The position numbers and the translations under genes are program-made. Positions 1 to 6,841 of a stretch of DNA of 11,913 nt are shown piece after piece. Source of the DNA: Actinomycetes bacterium (GTDB lineage Bacteria > Actinomycetota > Acidimicrobiia > Acidimicrobiales > RAAP-2). Every line of letters begins with the position of its first letter. Within the stretch, counting starts at the first letter, position 1. The stretch spans positions 1 through 11,913 of the forward strand of contig JAJYXS010000090.1 of the NCBI GenBank assembly GCA_021801615.1. The letters are read 5' to 3'. Below the pieces are notes generated by a model. It was not told where the DNA came from. It ran no database searches and saw only the letters and a list, made by a program, of their open reading frames with translations.

Positions 1-1
1 G

Positions 2-55
2 GAGCGCGCGCAGGGCGCGGAGCGCGCGCAGGGAGCGGAGCGCGCACCGGGCGCG
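2..55 (+). repeat. 18-bp tandem repeat, three copies
   Basis: Three head-to-tail 18-bp units occupy 2-19, 20-37 and 38-55. Each begins GAGCGCGC, and copies differ at one to a few bases. In the permease frame they encode ERAQGA, ERAQGA and ERAPGA. The array may extend left of the window. The period is a multiple of three, so copy-number change would keep the frame. Confidence 0.8.
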
Positions 56-970
56 CAGGGCACGGCGGCTGCGAGGGCACGGCGGCGCCGGCGGCGCACC
101 GTGCGCGAGGCCGCGCTCGGCTACCTCCTGGTGCTCCCGGCGCTGGCTGTCTTCGCGGTCTTCGTCTTCTACCCGTTCTTCGAGAATTTCCGCCTGGCGC
201 TCTACCAGACTCCGCCGTACCCGGGACTTCCGAGCCACTACGTCGGCTTCCACCAGGTCTCCGGGGTGCTGACCTCGTCGAGCTTCCTCCAGAGCCTCGT
301 CTCGACGCTGCTCTTCGTCGTGATGGTCGTGCCCGCGGGCCTTCTCGGCGGCCTGCTCCTCGCGGTCGCCGCCCACCGGCGCCTCCGGGGGATGGCCGTC
401 TACCGGGTGGTCTTCTCCTCCACGGTGATCTCCTCGGTCGCCGTGTCGGCGCTCGTGTTCGGCACGCTCATGGACCCCGTGGTGGGGCTCTTGCCGTGGC
501 TCGGGCTCAACCCCACCCCGCCGATCCTCCAGAACACGACCTGGGCGCTCCCGGCGATCGCGGTGATGGCGGTGTGGCAGTTCCTCGGGCTCTCCTTCAT
601 CGTCATGTCCGCAGGGCTCTCGGCGGTCCCCGAGGAGGTGCTCGAGGCGGCTCGCGTCGACGGCGCCTCGGAGCGGACCGTGTTCTGGCGGGTGACCGTC
701 CCGCTCCTCTCCCCCACGATCTTCTTCGGCCTCGTCGTCGCCACGATCTACGCCTTCCAGACCTTCGGCCAGGTCGACATCCTCATCGGCTACTCGAACG
801 CGGCCTTTGAGCACGTCAACCTCCTCGTCTACGACATCTTGAACACGATCGAGGTGGCGAAGACACCCGGCCAGGCCGCCGTGCTGTCCCTCGTCCTCTT
901 CCTCCTCACCCTCGGCGTCACCCTGCTGCAGCTCCGCTTCCTCGAGCGTCGGGTCCACTATGCGGACTGA
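2..970 (+). CDS. Sugar ABC transporter permease (MalF/UgpA type), 5' end probably outside the window
   Basis: This is a polytopic inner-membrane subunit of a carbohydrate-type ABC importer, forming half of the transmembrane channel. Counting from the GTG at 101, there are about six hydrophobic segments. The cytoplasmic EAA loop that docks the ATPase is at residues 182-206 (EAARVDGAS, then VTVPLLSP), which is diagnostic of the MalF/UgpA permease family. The GTG at 101 has no Shine-Dalgarno sequence. The frame is open leftward to base 2 and encodes an Arg-rich stretch just before the first membrane segment, as is usual for cytoplasmic N-termini in this family. The true start is therefore probably upstream of the window. 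From 101 the protein would be 289 residues, near the family's usual length, so that start cannot be excluded. It heads an apparent operon with the second permease and the binding protein. The substrate cannot be read from the sequence. Confidence 0.88.
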   Translation, partial: ERAQGAERAQGAERAPGAQGTAAARARRRRRRTVREAALGYLLVLPALAVFAVFVFYPFFENFRLALYQTPPYPGLPSHYVGFHQVSGVLTSSSFLQSLVSTLLFVVMVVPAGLLGGLLLAVAAHRRLRGMAVYRVVFSSTVISSVAVSALVFGTLMDPVVGLLPWLGLNPTPPILQNTTWALPAIAVMAVWQFLGLSFIVMSAGLSAVPEEVLEAARVDGASERTVFWRVTVPLLSPTIFFGLVVATIYAFQTFGQVDILIGYSNAAFEHVNLLVYDILNTIEVAKTPGQAAVLSLVLFLLTLGVTLLQLRFLERRVHYAD

Positions 971-1030
971 CCCCGTCCCTTGCGTGCAACGCGGGCCCGC
1001 GGCGAGCTCGGGCGCGGGGCCCGGGGCGCG

Positions 1031-1035
1031 GGGAG
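1031..1035 (+). promoter_or_regulatory. Ribosome binding site that decides the second permease start
   Basis: GGGAG lies seven bases before a GTG at 1043. The longer alternative, a TTG at 980, has no such site and would add 21 low-complexity residues, so 1043 is preferred. Confidence 0.5.
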
Positions 1036-1042
1036 CGCTGAG

Positions 1043-1900
1043 GTGACGGACGCAGCCCGCCGTCGCCGGCCGGCGCGCCGGCGCAGGACCCTGCGCAGGG
1101 CCGCGCGTTACGCGCTCCTCACCCTCGGCGCGCTCGTCGTGCTCGCGCCGCTCTACCTCACGGTCGTCAACTCGCTCCTGCCGCCCTCGGCGCTCGCGCA
1201 GCGCCCGCCGCCGCTCTTCCCCCTCGACCCGCAGTGGCACGACTACACGGTCGCCTGGAGTCAGGGCCATCTCGGCGTCTACCTGCGGAACTCCGCGATC
1301 CAGACGGGTCTCATCGTGTGCGGGCAGCTCGTGACGTCGGTGCTGGCGGGGTACGCCTTTGCCTTCGTGCGGTTCCCGCTGCGCCGCGCCCTCTTCGTCG
1401 TCTTCCTCGCGACGCTCATGATCCCCTTCGAGGTGACGCTCGTGACCAACACGCAGACCATCTCGAGCTTCGGCTGGTACAACACGTTCGAAGGGCTCGC
1501 AGTGCCCTTCCTGGCGACCGGGTTCGGGACGTTCCTCCTCCGCCAGGCCTTCCTCCAGATCCCCAGGGACCTGCGCGAGGCCGCGACGCTCGACGGCTAC
1601 GGCCACCTCGCCTTCCTGGCGCGCGTCGCGGTCCCCCTGGCCCGGCCCGCCCTCGCCGCCCTCGGCGTCTTCTCGTTTCTCGGAGCGTGGAACCAGTACC
1701 TCTGGCCCCTCGTGGTCACCGGCAGCGGCAACAACGTCCGGACCGTCCAGATCGGCTTGAAGCTCCTCCAGGGGACCCAGGTCAGCCACACCGACGTCGC
1801 GTTGGCCGGGACGGTCATCGCGGTCCTCCCGCTTGCCGTCCTGCTCGTCGTGTTCCAAAAGCAGCTCGTCCGGAGCCTGACCGGCGGCGCGGTCAAGTGA
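1043..1900 (+). CDS. Sugar ABC transporter permease (MalG/UgpE type)
   Basis: This is the second membrane subunit of the importer and partner of the upstream permease. From GTG 1043 it is 285 residues, which matches MalG-like permeases. A basic cytoplasmic N-terminus (Arg-rich, about residues 6-20) is followed by about six membrane segments. The EAA loop starts near residue 179 (EAATLDGYG, then VAVPLARPAL). The same frame is open to a TTG at 980, giving 306 residues, but the GTG has the better ribosome binding site. The gap to the upstream stop is 72 bases. The stop codon overlaps a GTG at 1897 in the frame of the following binding protein, so the two genes may be translationally coupled. Permease-permease-binding protein order is common for family 1 sugar importers. 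These often share one ATPase encoded elsewhere, which would explain why none is seen here. Confidence 0.9.
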   Translation: MTDAARRRRPARRRRTLRRAARYALLTLGALVVLAPLYLTVVNSLLPPSALAQRPPPLFPLDPQWHDYTVAWSQGHLGVYLRNSAIQTGLIVCGQLVTSVLAGYAFAFVRFPLRRALFVVFLATLMIPFEVTLVTNTQTISSFGWYNTFEGLAVPFLATGFGTFLLRQAFLQIPRDLREAATLDGYGHLAFLARVAVPLARPALAALGVFSFLGAWNQYLWPLVVTGSGNNVRTVQIGLKLLQGTQVSHTDVALAGTVIAVLPLAVLLVVFQKQLVRSLTGGAVK

Positions 1901-1935
1901 GCACGTGGCAGGCTGGCTCCGTGCAGCGACTCGGG

Positions 1936-2004
1936 GGACGAACCGCGGCAAGCGGGGCGGCGAGGTCGAGCGGCGGACGAACCGCGGCGAGCGGGGAGGC
2001 GAGG
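1936..2004 (+). repeat. 39-bp-period direct repeat, two copies
   Basis: A 30-base block at 1936-1965 recurs at 1975-2004 with two mismatches. Both copies start GGACGAACCGCGGC. The 39-base spacing equals 13 codons. If read from the GTG at 1897, each copy gives GGRTAASG. The second copy ends directly at the ATG of the binding protein and supplies its ribosome binding site. Confidence 0.8.
1993..1999 (+). promoter_or_regulatory. Ribosome binding site that decides the binding-protein start
   Basis: GGGGAGG lies five bases before the ATG at 2005. This favours 2005 over the GTG at 1897, because it places a clean signal peptide at the N-terminus. The site is part of the second copy of the 39-bp repeat. 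Confidence 0.6.
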
Positions 2005-3432
2005 ATGCGCAGGGGGCGCGCCGGGGTCTCGGCGCTCGCAGCCTGCGCCGCGATCCTCGCCGGTGCGGCTGCCGGCGCCGGGACCGGGGCCGGAGCCTTG
2101 TTCCTCGGGTCGCCGGCCGCGTCTGCCGCGCCGTCGAAGGCAGGCGGCCCGCAGTGCAAACCCTCACTGCTCGCTGCCCACAAGGGGGCCGTCCACATCA
2201 CCTTCTGGGAGTCGATGGTCACAGCCAACGGCAAGACGCTCCAGGCGCTCACCAATGCGTTCAACGCCTCGCAGCACAAGGTCCAGGTCACCCTCGTCCA
2301 GCAGCGCAGCTACACAACAACCTGGATCAAGTACCAGGCGGGCCTCAGCAACGGCCAGCTGCCTTCGGTCGTCCAGCTCACATCGACCGACCTGCAGGGC
2401 GTGGCCGACTCGCACTCGGTCACGCCGGTCCAGTCCTGCATGAAGGCCGCGCACTACCGCACCTCCGACTTCATCCCGCGCGTGCTTGCGGCCTACAAGC
2501 TGGACGGCGTCGAGGTCGGCATGCCCTTCGCCGTCTCGGGACCGGTCCTCTTCTACAACCAGCTCGCCTTCCAAAAGGACGGCATCGCCTCTCCCCCGGT
2601 CACACTCGGACAGTTCGTCCACGACGCCGCGATCCTGAAGGCCCATGGGAGCGGCGTCGGGCTCAAGCTCGACCCCTGGCACTTGGAGACGTGGCTCGCG
2701 ACCGCGGGCAAGCTCTTCGTGAACCACGCCAACGGGCGCAAGGGCCGCGCGACCGCAGCGGTCTTCGACACGCCGGTCGCGAAGAGGATCTGGACCGACC
2801 TCGACACGATGGTGCGGTCGGGTGACGCGACCACCAACCCCGCGACCGGTACCGCAGAGTACGACAACCTCCTCGGGATCGGCTCGGGCAAGTACGCGAT
2901 GACCATCGACACGACCGCGGTGCTCGGCACGGTCGAGGCTGTGCTCGCGACCGGCCAGTACCCGAACGTGAAGCTCGGCGTGGCGCCGTTCCCCGTCTAC
3001 AGCACCAAGGTACGCGGCGGCATCGAGGTCGGCGGCTCCGCGCTGTACATCTCGAACCGCCAGTCCCCCGTCGACCGGGCCGCGGCGTGGGACTACATCG
3101 CCTTCCTCGACTCCACCAAGAGCCAGGCGGCCTGGGCGAAGGGAACGGGCTACATCCCGATCCGCAAGTCGTCTGCAAAGACGGCAGCGGTGAAGGCCCT
3201 GTGGAGCGCCGAGCCCGGCTACAAGGTCGCGTACGAGCAGCTCGTCCAAGGGGCGAACAACGACGCGACCGCGGGCGCGGTGATCGGGCCCTACACACAG
3301 GTCCGCACGGCCGAGCTCGACGCAGAGGAGTCGATGTTCCAAAGCGGCGTCAGCCCCTCGGCGGCCCTCGCCCACGCCACCGCGCAGGTCGACCAGATCC
3401 TCACCCAGTACGACCAGCGGATCGGGTCGTGA
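2005..3432 (+). CDS. Extracellular sugar-binding protein, family 1 (UgpB-like)
   Basis: This secreted receptor delivers substrate to the two upstream permeases. It is 475 residues long. The N-terminus is a Sec signal peptide: MRRGR, then an Ala/Gly-rich hydrophobic core, with likely cleavage after the ASA at residues 39-41. There is no lipobox cysteine, so it is either released or held by partners. The mature N-terminal region (ITFWESM..., FNASQHKVQV..., a Tyr-rich stretch, then LPSVVQLTSTD) follows the layout of UgpB and related family 1 binding proteins. The mature protein has only two cysteines (residues 51 and 145), which could form a disulfide. The frame is open far upstream through the second permease, but that part is a shadow. 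A GTG at 1897, overlapping the permease stop, is an alternative start. It would put 36 low-complexity residues before the signal peptide, which is unlikely for an exported protein. The ligand is not predictable beyond sugar or sugar derivative. Confidence 0.9.
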   Translation: MRRGRAGVSALAACAAILAGAAAGAGTGAGALFLGSPAASAAPSKAGGPQCKPSLLAAHKGAVHITFWESMVTANGKTLQALTNAFNASQHKVQVTLVQQRSYTTTWIKYQAGLSNGQLPSVVQLTSTDLQGVADSHSVTPVQSCMKAAHYRTSDFIPRVLAAYKLDGVEVGMPFAVSGPVLFYNQLAFQKDGIASPPVTLGQFVHDAAILKAHGSGVGLKLDPWHLETWLATAGKLFVNHANGRKGRATAAVFDTPVAKRIWTDLDTMVRSGDATTNPATGTAEYDNLLGIGSGKYAMTIDTTAVLGTVEAVLATGQYPNVKLGVAPFPVYSTKVRGGIEVGGSALYISNRQSPVDRAAAWDYIAFLDSTKSQAAWAKGTGYIPIRKSSAKTAAVKALWSAEPGYKVAYEQLVQGANNDATAGAVIGPYTQVRTAELDAEESMFQSGVSPSAALAHATAQVDQILTQYDQRIGS

Positions 3433-3457
3433 GCGCGACGCTCGCGACGCTCTGGCC

Positions 3458-4489
3458 ATGACCCGCGTCGTCGCCCTCGGGGGCGGCCACGGGACTGCCG
3501 TGACGCTTCGCGCCGCCCGGCGGTACGCCGACGAGATCACGGCGATCGTCTCGGTGGCCGACGACGGAGGGTCGACCGGGCGCCTGCGCGAGCAGCTCGA
3601 CGTCGTCGCCCTCGGCGACCTCCGCAAGTGCCTCGTCGCCCTGGCCGAGGAGGGCTCGGTGCTCGCGGCGGCGTTCGAGCATCGTTTTGCAGGGGGGGAC
3701 CTCGCGGGGCACCCGCTCGGCAACGTCGTCCTCGCCGGGATGGTCGAGGCGGCCGGCGGCCTTGTCGCGGGGATCGACGAGACCGCCGCGCTCCTCGGCG
3801 CGGTCGGCCGCGTCCTGCCCGCCACCGCCGAGCGCGTGGTGCTGAAGGCCGTCGGCCACGGCGTCGAGGTCAACGGCCAGGTCGCCGTCTCCCGGTCTCC
3901 GAGGACCGAGCAGGTCTCCCTCGTCCCCGAAGGGTGCGCCCCTCCCGCCGAGGCGCTCGCGGCGATCGCCGCGGCCGACCAGATCGTGATCGGGCCGGGA
4001 TCGCTTTACACGAGCGTCCTCGCCGCCGCCGCGGTCGAGGGCATCGCCCGTGCCATCTCGACCGCGCGGGCCCAGCGCGTCTACGTCTGCAACCTCCGCC
4101 CCCAGCTCCCGGAGACCGCGGGCTACAGCGTGGCCGACCACATCGCCGCGCTCGTGCGCCATGGGGTCGAGGTGGACGCGGTGCTGTGGGACCCCGCGTC
4201 GGAGATGGAGGTGGGGGCCGGTGCGGGCGGGGTCGATGTGGGCGAAGGCGTGGTTGGGGTCGGTGTGGGCGAGGGCGTGGTTGGGGTCGGTGTGGTCGAG
4301 GGCGTGGTTGGGGTCGGTGTGGTCGGCGGGGGGGTGCCTCTGGTGGCACGCCGGCTTGCAGGGCGAAACGGTCTGGTCCACGACCCGGCGCTGCTCGCTT
4401 CGGCACTCTCGGAGCTGCTCGCGTCGGGGGAGGCGGCCGGTCGGGCCGGGGAGGCGGGCGGACGCGGCATGTCCCCTTCCAACGTGTGA
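3458..4489 (+). CDS. yvcK: YvcK/CofD-like UDP-sugar-binding protein (gluconeogenesis factor family)
   Basis: YvcK-family proteins are cytoplasmic Rossmann-type proteins. They bind UDP-GlcNAc and affect cell-wall precursor flow and growth on gluconeogenic carbon. The match is seen in ALGGGHGTA (residues 6-14), SVADDGGSTGRLR (32-44), GDLRKCL (53-59), HPLGNVVLAG and IGPGSLYTS (178-186), in family order. The related CofD (2-phospho-lactate transferase) is less likely, because the ADDGGSTGRLR and GDLRKCL motifs are YvcK-like and a gap gene follows. The protein is 343 residues, somewhat long. The excess is a Gly/Val repeat at residues 261-287, just before the C-terminal helix (GLVHDPALLASALSELL). 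The start is the ATG at 3458, 25 bases after the binding-protein stop. No strong ribosome binding site is visible, so translation may depend on the upstream gene. The usual neighbours rapZ and whiA are absent on either side. Confidence 0.88.
   Translation: MTRVVALGGGHGTAVTLRAARRYADEITAIVSVADDGGSTGRLREQLDVVALGDLRKCLVALAEEGSVLAAAFEHRFAGGDLAGHPLGNVVLAGMVEAAGGLVAGIDETAALLGAVGRVLPATAERVVLKAVGHGVEVNGQVAVSRSPRTEQVSLVPEGCAPPAEALAAIAAADQIVIGPGSLYTSVLAAAAVEGIARAISTARAQRVYVCNLRPQLPETAGYSVADHIAALVRHGVEVDAVLWDPASEMEVGAGAGGVDVGEGVVGVGVGEGVVGVGVVEGVVGVGVVGGGVPLVARRLAGRNGLVHDPALLASALSELLASGEAAGRAGEAGGRGMSPSNV
4238..4318 (+). repeat. 27-bp tandem repeat inside yvcK, three copies
   Basis: Units lie at 4238-4264, 4265-4291 and 4292-4318, with a partial fourth of about seven bases. 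Copies differ at only one to three positions. In frame they encode VGEGVVGVG, VGEGVVGVG and VVEGVVGVG. Each unit contains GGTTGGGGTCGGT. The near identity implies recent expansion. Confidence 0.92.
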
Positions 4490-4509
4490 GCCGCGGCCAG
4501 TTCGGCGTA

Positions 4510-4527
4510 GAACGTAAAGAAACGTTC
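4510..4527 (+). promoter_or_regulatory. Perfect inverted repeat GAACGT-N6-ACGTTC upstream of gap, candidate operator
   Basis: The arms at 4510-4515 and 4522-4527 are exactly complementary. They surround an A-rich spacer (AAAGAA) that stands out in this GC-rich DNA. The site ends five bases before the gap ribosome binding site. A direct repeat GTTCGGC also occurs at 4500-4506 and 4524-4530. The position suits a repressor site or a weak 5' leader hairpin controlling the glycolytic genes. The regulator is unknown, and no clear -35/-10 pair is visible beside it. Confidence 0.4.
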
Positions 4528-4547
4528 GGCAAGAGGAGCGAGGCGCC

Positions 4548-5597
4548 ATGACGGTACGGGTCGGGATCAACGGGTTCGGGCGGATCGGACGGCAGTTCGT
4601 GCGGGCGGTGGTGGAGCGCTCGGCGGACATCGAAGTGGTGGGCGTGAACGACCTCACGTCGCCGGAGACCAACGCGCACCTCCTCCGCTACGACTCGACC
4701 CAGGGACACTTCGACACGCCGGTCGCCGTGGAGGGCGACGAGCTGGTGGTCGGCGGCCGGCACATCAAGGTGCTCGCCGAGAGGGACCCGGCCGACCTCC
4801 CCTGGAAGGAGCTCGGCGCCGACGTGGTGCTCGAGTCGACGGGCCGGTTCACCTCCCGCCAGGCGGCGGCCGCGCACCTCGATGCCGGCGCGTCGCGCGT
4901 GGTGATCTCCGCGCCCTCCTCCGACGCCGACGCGACCTTCGTGGTCGGGGTGAACGACGGCGACTTCGACCCGTCCCGTCACTTCGTCATCTCCAACGCG
5001 TCGTGCACGACCAACTGCTTCGTCCCGATGGTGAAGGTCATCGAGGACGCCTTCGGGATCGTGGCCGGGCTCATGACGACCGTCCACGCCTACACCAACG
5101 ACCAGAACCTCCTCGACCTCACCCACCGGGACCTCCGGCGGGCGCGCGCCGCCGCGGTCAACATCGTCCCCGCCTCGACCGGCGCAGCACGGTCGACCGG
5201 CATGGTCCTCGAGGCGATGAAGGGCAAGCTCGACGGCCAGGCGCTGCGCGTGCCGGTGCCGGTCGGGTCGATCACGGACTTCAGCGTCGTCGTCGGCGCC
5301 GCCGTCACCGTGGACGACGTCAACGCGGCCTTCGCTGCGGCGGCCTCCTCGCCGCCGCTCGAGGGGATCGTGCTCTACAGCGACGAGCCGATCGTCTCCT
5401 CGGACATCGTCGGCAACCCGGCGTCGTGCATCTTCGACTCGCCGCTCACCATGGTCCAGCCGATCGGCGACGACCGCACGCTCGTGAAGGTGCAGGGCTG
5501 GTACGACAACGAGTGGGGCTACTCGAACCGCCTGGTCGACCTCGTGGCGATCGTCGGCGGCGAGGCAGCGCCTCCTGCGGCGAGCGGCACCAAGTGA
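4548..5597 (+). CDS. gap: Glyceraldehyde-3-phosphate dehydrogenase, type I
   Basis: This cytoplasmic glycolytic enzyme converts glyceraldehyde-3-phosphate, NAD+ and phosphate into 1,3-bisphosphoglycerate. The 349-residue protein is of slightly more than usual length. It has the nucleotide-binding GINGFGRIG at residues 6-14 and NASCTTNC with catalytic Cys153. The base His180 is in TTVHAYTND, 27 residues later, the same spacing as in characterised enzymes. The C-terminal WYDNEWGYSNR motif is intact. GVNDLTSPE keeps the Asp that favours NAD over NADP. The segment after the catalytic His reads LLDLTHRDLRRAR, where NAD-type enzymes usually have Leu-Pro, so a Thr replaces the Pro. The ATG at 4548 has a good ribosome binding site (AGAGGAG, 4532-4538). 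The stop overlaps the pgk GTG by four bases. The DNA between yvcK and gap is the most likely place for control of the gap-pgk-tpiA set. Confidence 0.97.
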   Translation: MTVRVGINGFGRIGRQFVRAVVERSADIEVVGVNDLTSPETNAHLLRYDSTQGHFDTPVAVEGDELVVGGRHIKVLAERDPADLPWKELGADVVLESTGRFTSRQAAAAHLDAGASRVVISAPSSDADATFVVGVNDGDFDPSRHFVISNASCTTNCFVPMVKVIEDAFGIVAGLMTTVHAYTNDQNLLDLTHRDLRRARAAAVNIVPASTGAARSTGMVLEAMKGKLDGQALRVPVPVGSITDFSVVVGAAVTVDDVNAAFAAAASSPPLEGIVLYSDEPIVSSDIVGNPASCIFDSPLTMVQPIGDDRTLVKVQGWYDNEWGYSNRLVDLVAIVGGEAAPPAASGTK

Positions 5598-6841
5598 CGC
5601 CTGCCGCCTCTTCGCTGGCGTCCTCGCTCCCCCGGCTGGAGGACCTCCCCGAGGTCCGCGGGCGCCACGTGCTCGTGCGGGTCGACTTCAACGTGCCGCT
5701 GGAAGAGGACCCGGCCTCACCGGGAGCCCGGCGGGTCGCCGACGACTTCCGGATCCGCGCCGCGCTCCCGACCCTGCGGTGGCTCGTCGAGCGCGGGGCG
5801 CACGTCACGGCGTGCAGCCATCTGGGGCGTCCCAAGGGGGCACCGGATCCCCGCTTCGACATGGCGCCGGTGCGCGCCCACCTCGAGACGCTGGTGCCCG
5901 GGGTACAGCTCCTCGAGAACCTCCGGTTCTCCCCCGGGGAGACGGCCAACGACCCTGCATTCGTGGACCAGCTCGTTGCGGGGCAGGACGCCTACGTCAA
6001 CGAGGCCTTCGGCGCGTCGCACCGCGCGCACGCTTCGATCGTCGGCCCGCCGGCACGCCTGCCGAGCGCCGCGGGTCGCCAGCTCGCACGCGAGGTCGAG
6101 GTCATAGGCGGCCTCCTCGAGTCGCCCGCGCACCCCTTCGTCGCGGTCGTCGGCGGCGCGAAGGTCGCCGACAAGCTCGGCGTCCTCGAAGTGCTCGCCA
6201 AGAAGGTCGACGTCCTGTGCGTGGGCGGCGCCATGGCGTTCACGTTCCTCGTCGCGACCGGCCACAGCGTCGGCGACTCGCTCGTCGACCCCGAGCACGT
6301 CGAGTCGTGCGCCAAGCTGCTCGCGTCCGGGGTGGAGATCGTCCTGCCGGTCGACACCGTCGCCTTGGAGAGCGGTGCGCCCTTCGGGGCGGGTGCCGGC
6401 GGCGGGCCGAGGGCCGGTGAGTCGAGCGGCGGCGGGCCGAGCGGCGGCGGGTCGAGCGGCGGGGAGGTCCGCGTGGTCGACCAGGACGTGCCCGACGGCT
6501 GGCGGGGGCTCGACATCGGGCCCAAGACCGCCGCCGCCTTCGGCGAGGTGGTGGCCGACGCGGCGACGGTCTTCTGGAACGGCCCCCTCGGGGTGACCGA
6601 GGACGATCGCTTCGCCTCCGGCACCCGCAAGGTCGCCCAGGCGGTCGCGACCTCGCGGGGCTTCAGCGTGGTCGGGGGCGGCGACATCGTGAGCGCGCTC
6701 GACCATCTCGGCCTCGCCGATCGCGTCGACTTCCTCTCGACCGGCGGCGGCGCCTCCCTCGAGCTTCTCGAGAAGGGGGACCTGCCCGGCCTCGCCGCGC
6801 TGCGCAACGCGCCCAACGCGCCGCACGCGCCGCACCCGTGA
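5594..6841 (+). CDS. pgk: Phosphoglycerate kinase with a Gly/Ser-rich insertion
   Basis: Pgk transfers the acyl phosphate of 1,3-bisphosphoglycerate to ADP, giving 3-phosphoglycerate and ATP in the cytoplasm. The GTG at 5594 overlaps the gap stop (GTGA) and gives 415 residues. Motifs in order are RVDFNVP (29-35), SHLGRPKG, LLENLRFSPGE, YVNEAFGASHRAHAS, VVGGAKVADKLGVLE, DIGPKTAA, FWNGPLGV, VVGGGD and STGGGASLELLE. All are expected in an active enzyme. The family's usual IGGGMA segment reads VGGAMA here. Between LPVD and the DGWRGLDIGPKT segment there is a stretch about 20 residues longer than usual, made of Gly/Ser/Pro from a DNA tandem repeat. It lies in a C-domain surface loop, so activity need not be lost. 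The frame is open far upstream inside gap, but that part is a shadow. The C-terminal tail (NAPNAPHAPHP) is also repetitive. The stop overlaps the tpiA GTG. Confidence 0.96.
   Translation: MTPAASSLASSLPRLEDLPEVRGRHVLVRVDFNVPLEEDPASPGARRVADDFRIRAALPTLRWLVERGAHVTACSHLGRPKGAPDPRFDMAPVRAHLETLVPGVQLLENLRFSPGETANDPAFVDQLVAGQDAYVNEAFGASHRAHASIVGPPARLPSAAGRQLAREVEVIGGLLESPAHPFVAVVGGAKVADKLGVLEVLAKKVDVLCVGGAMAFTFLVATGHSVGDSLVDPEHVESCAKLLASGVEIVLPVDTVALESGAPFGAGAGGGPRAGESSGGGPSGGGSSGGEVRVVDQDVPDGWRGLDIGPKTAAAFGEVVADAATVFWNGPLGVTEDDRFASGTRKVAQAVATSRGFSVVGGGDIVSALDHLGLADRVDFLSTGGGASLELLEKGDLPGLAALRNAPNAPHAPHP
6424..6465 (+). repeat. 15-bp tandem repeat inside pgk
   Basis: Units at 6424-6438 and 6439-6453 share GAGCGGCGGCGGG and differ at one base. 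A partial third unit runs 6454-6465. They encode SGGGP, SGGGS and SGG. Degenerate GC-rich copies precede them from about 6387. The 15-bp period keeps the frame. Confidence 0.8.

Noticed and set aside
960..1046. Small frame starting at the ATG that overlaps the first permease's end
   Set aside because: It is 28 codons with no family resemblance, and it ends exactly at the better-supported second permease start.
2164..3873. Long - strand open frame (569 codons) across the sugar-binding protein and yvcK
   Set aside because: Composition is Arg/Gly/Asp shadow protein of high-GC genes. It has no recognisable domain, and the + strand genes are well supported.
3401..4672. - strand frame (423 codons) containing HTDPNHAL-like repeats
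   Set aside because: The repeats are the antisense reading of the 27-bp array in yvcK. There is no family signal or ribosome binding site.
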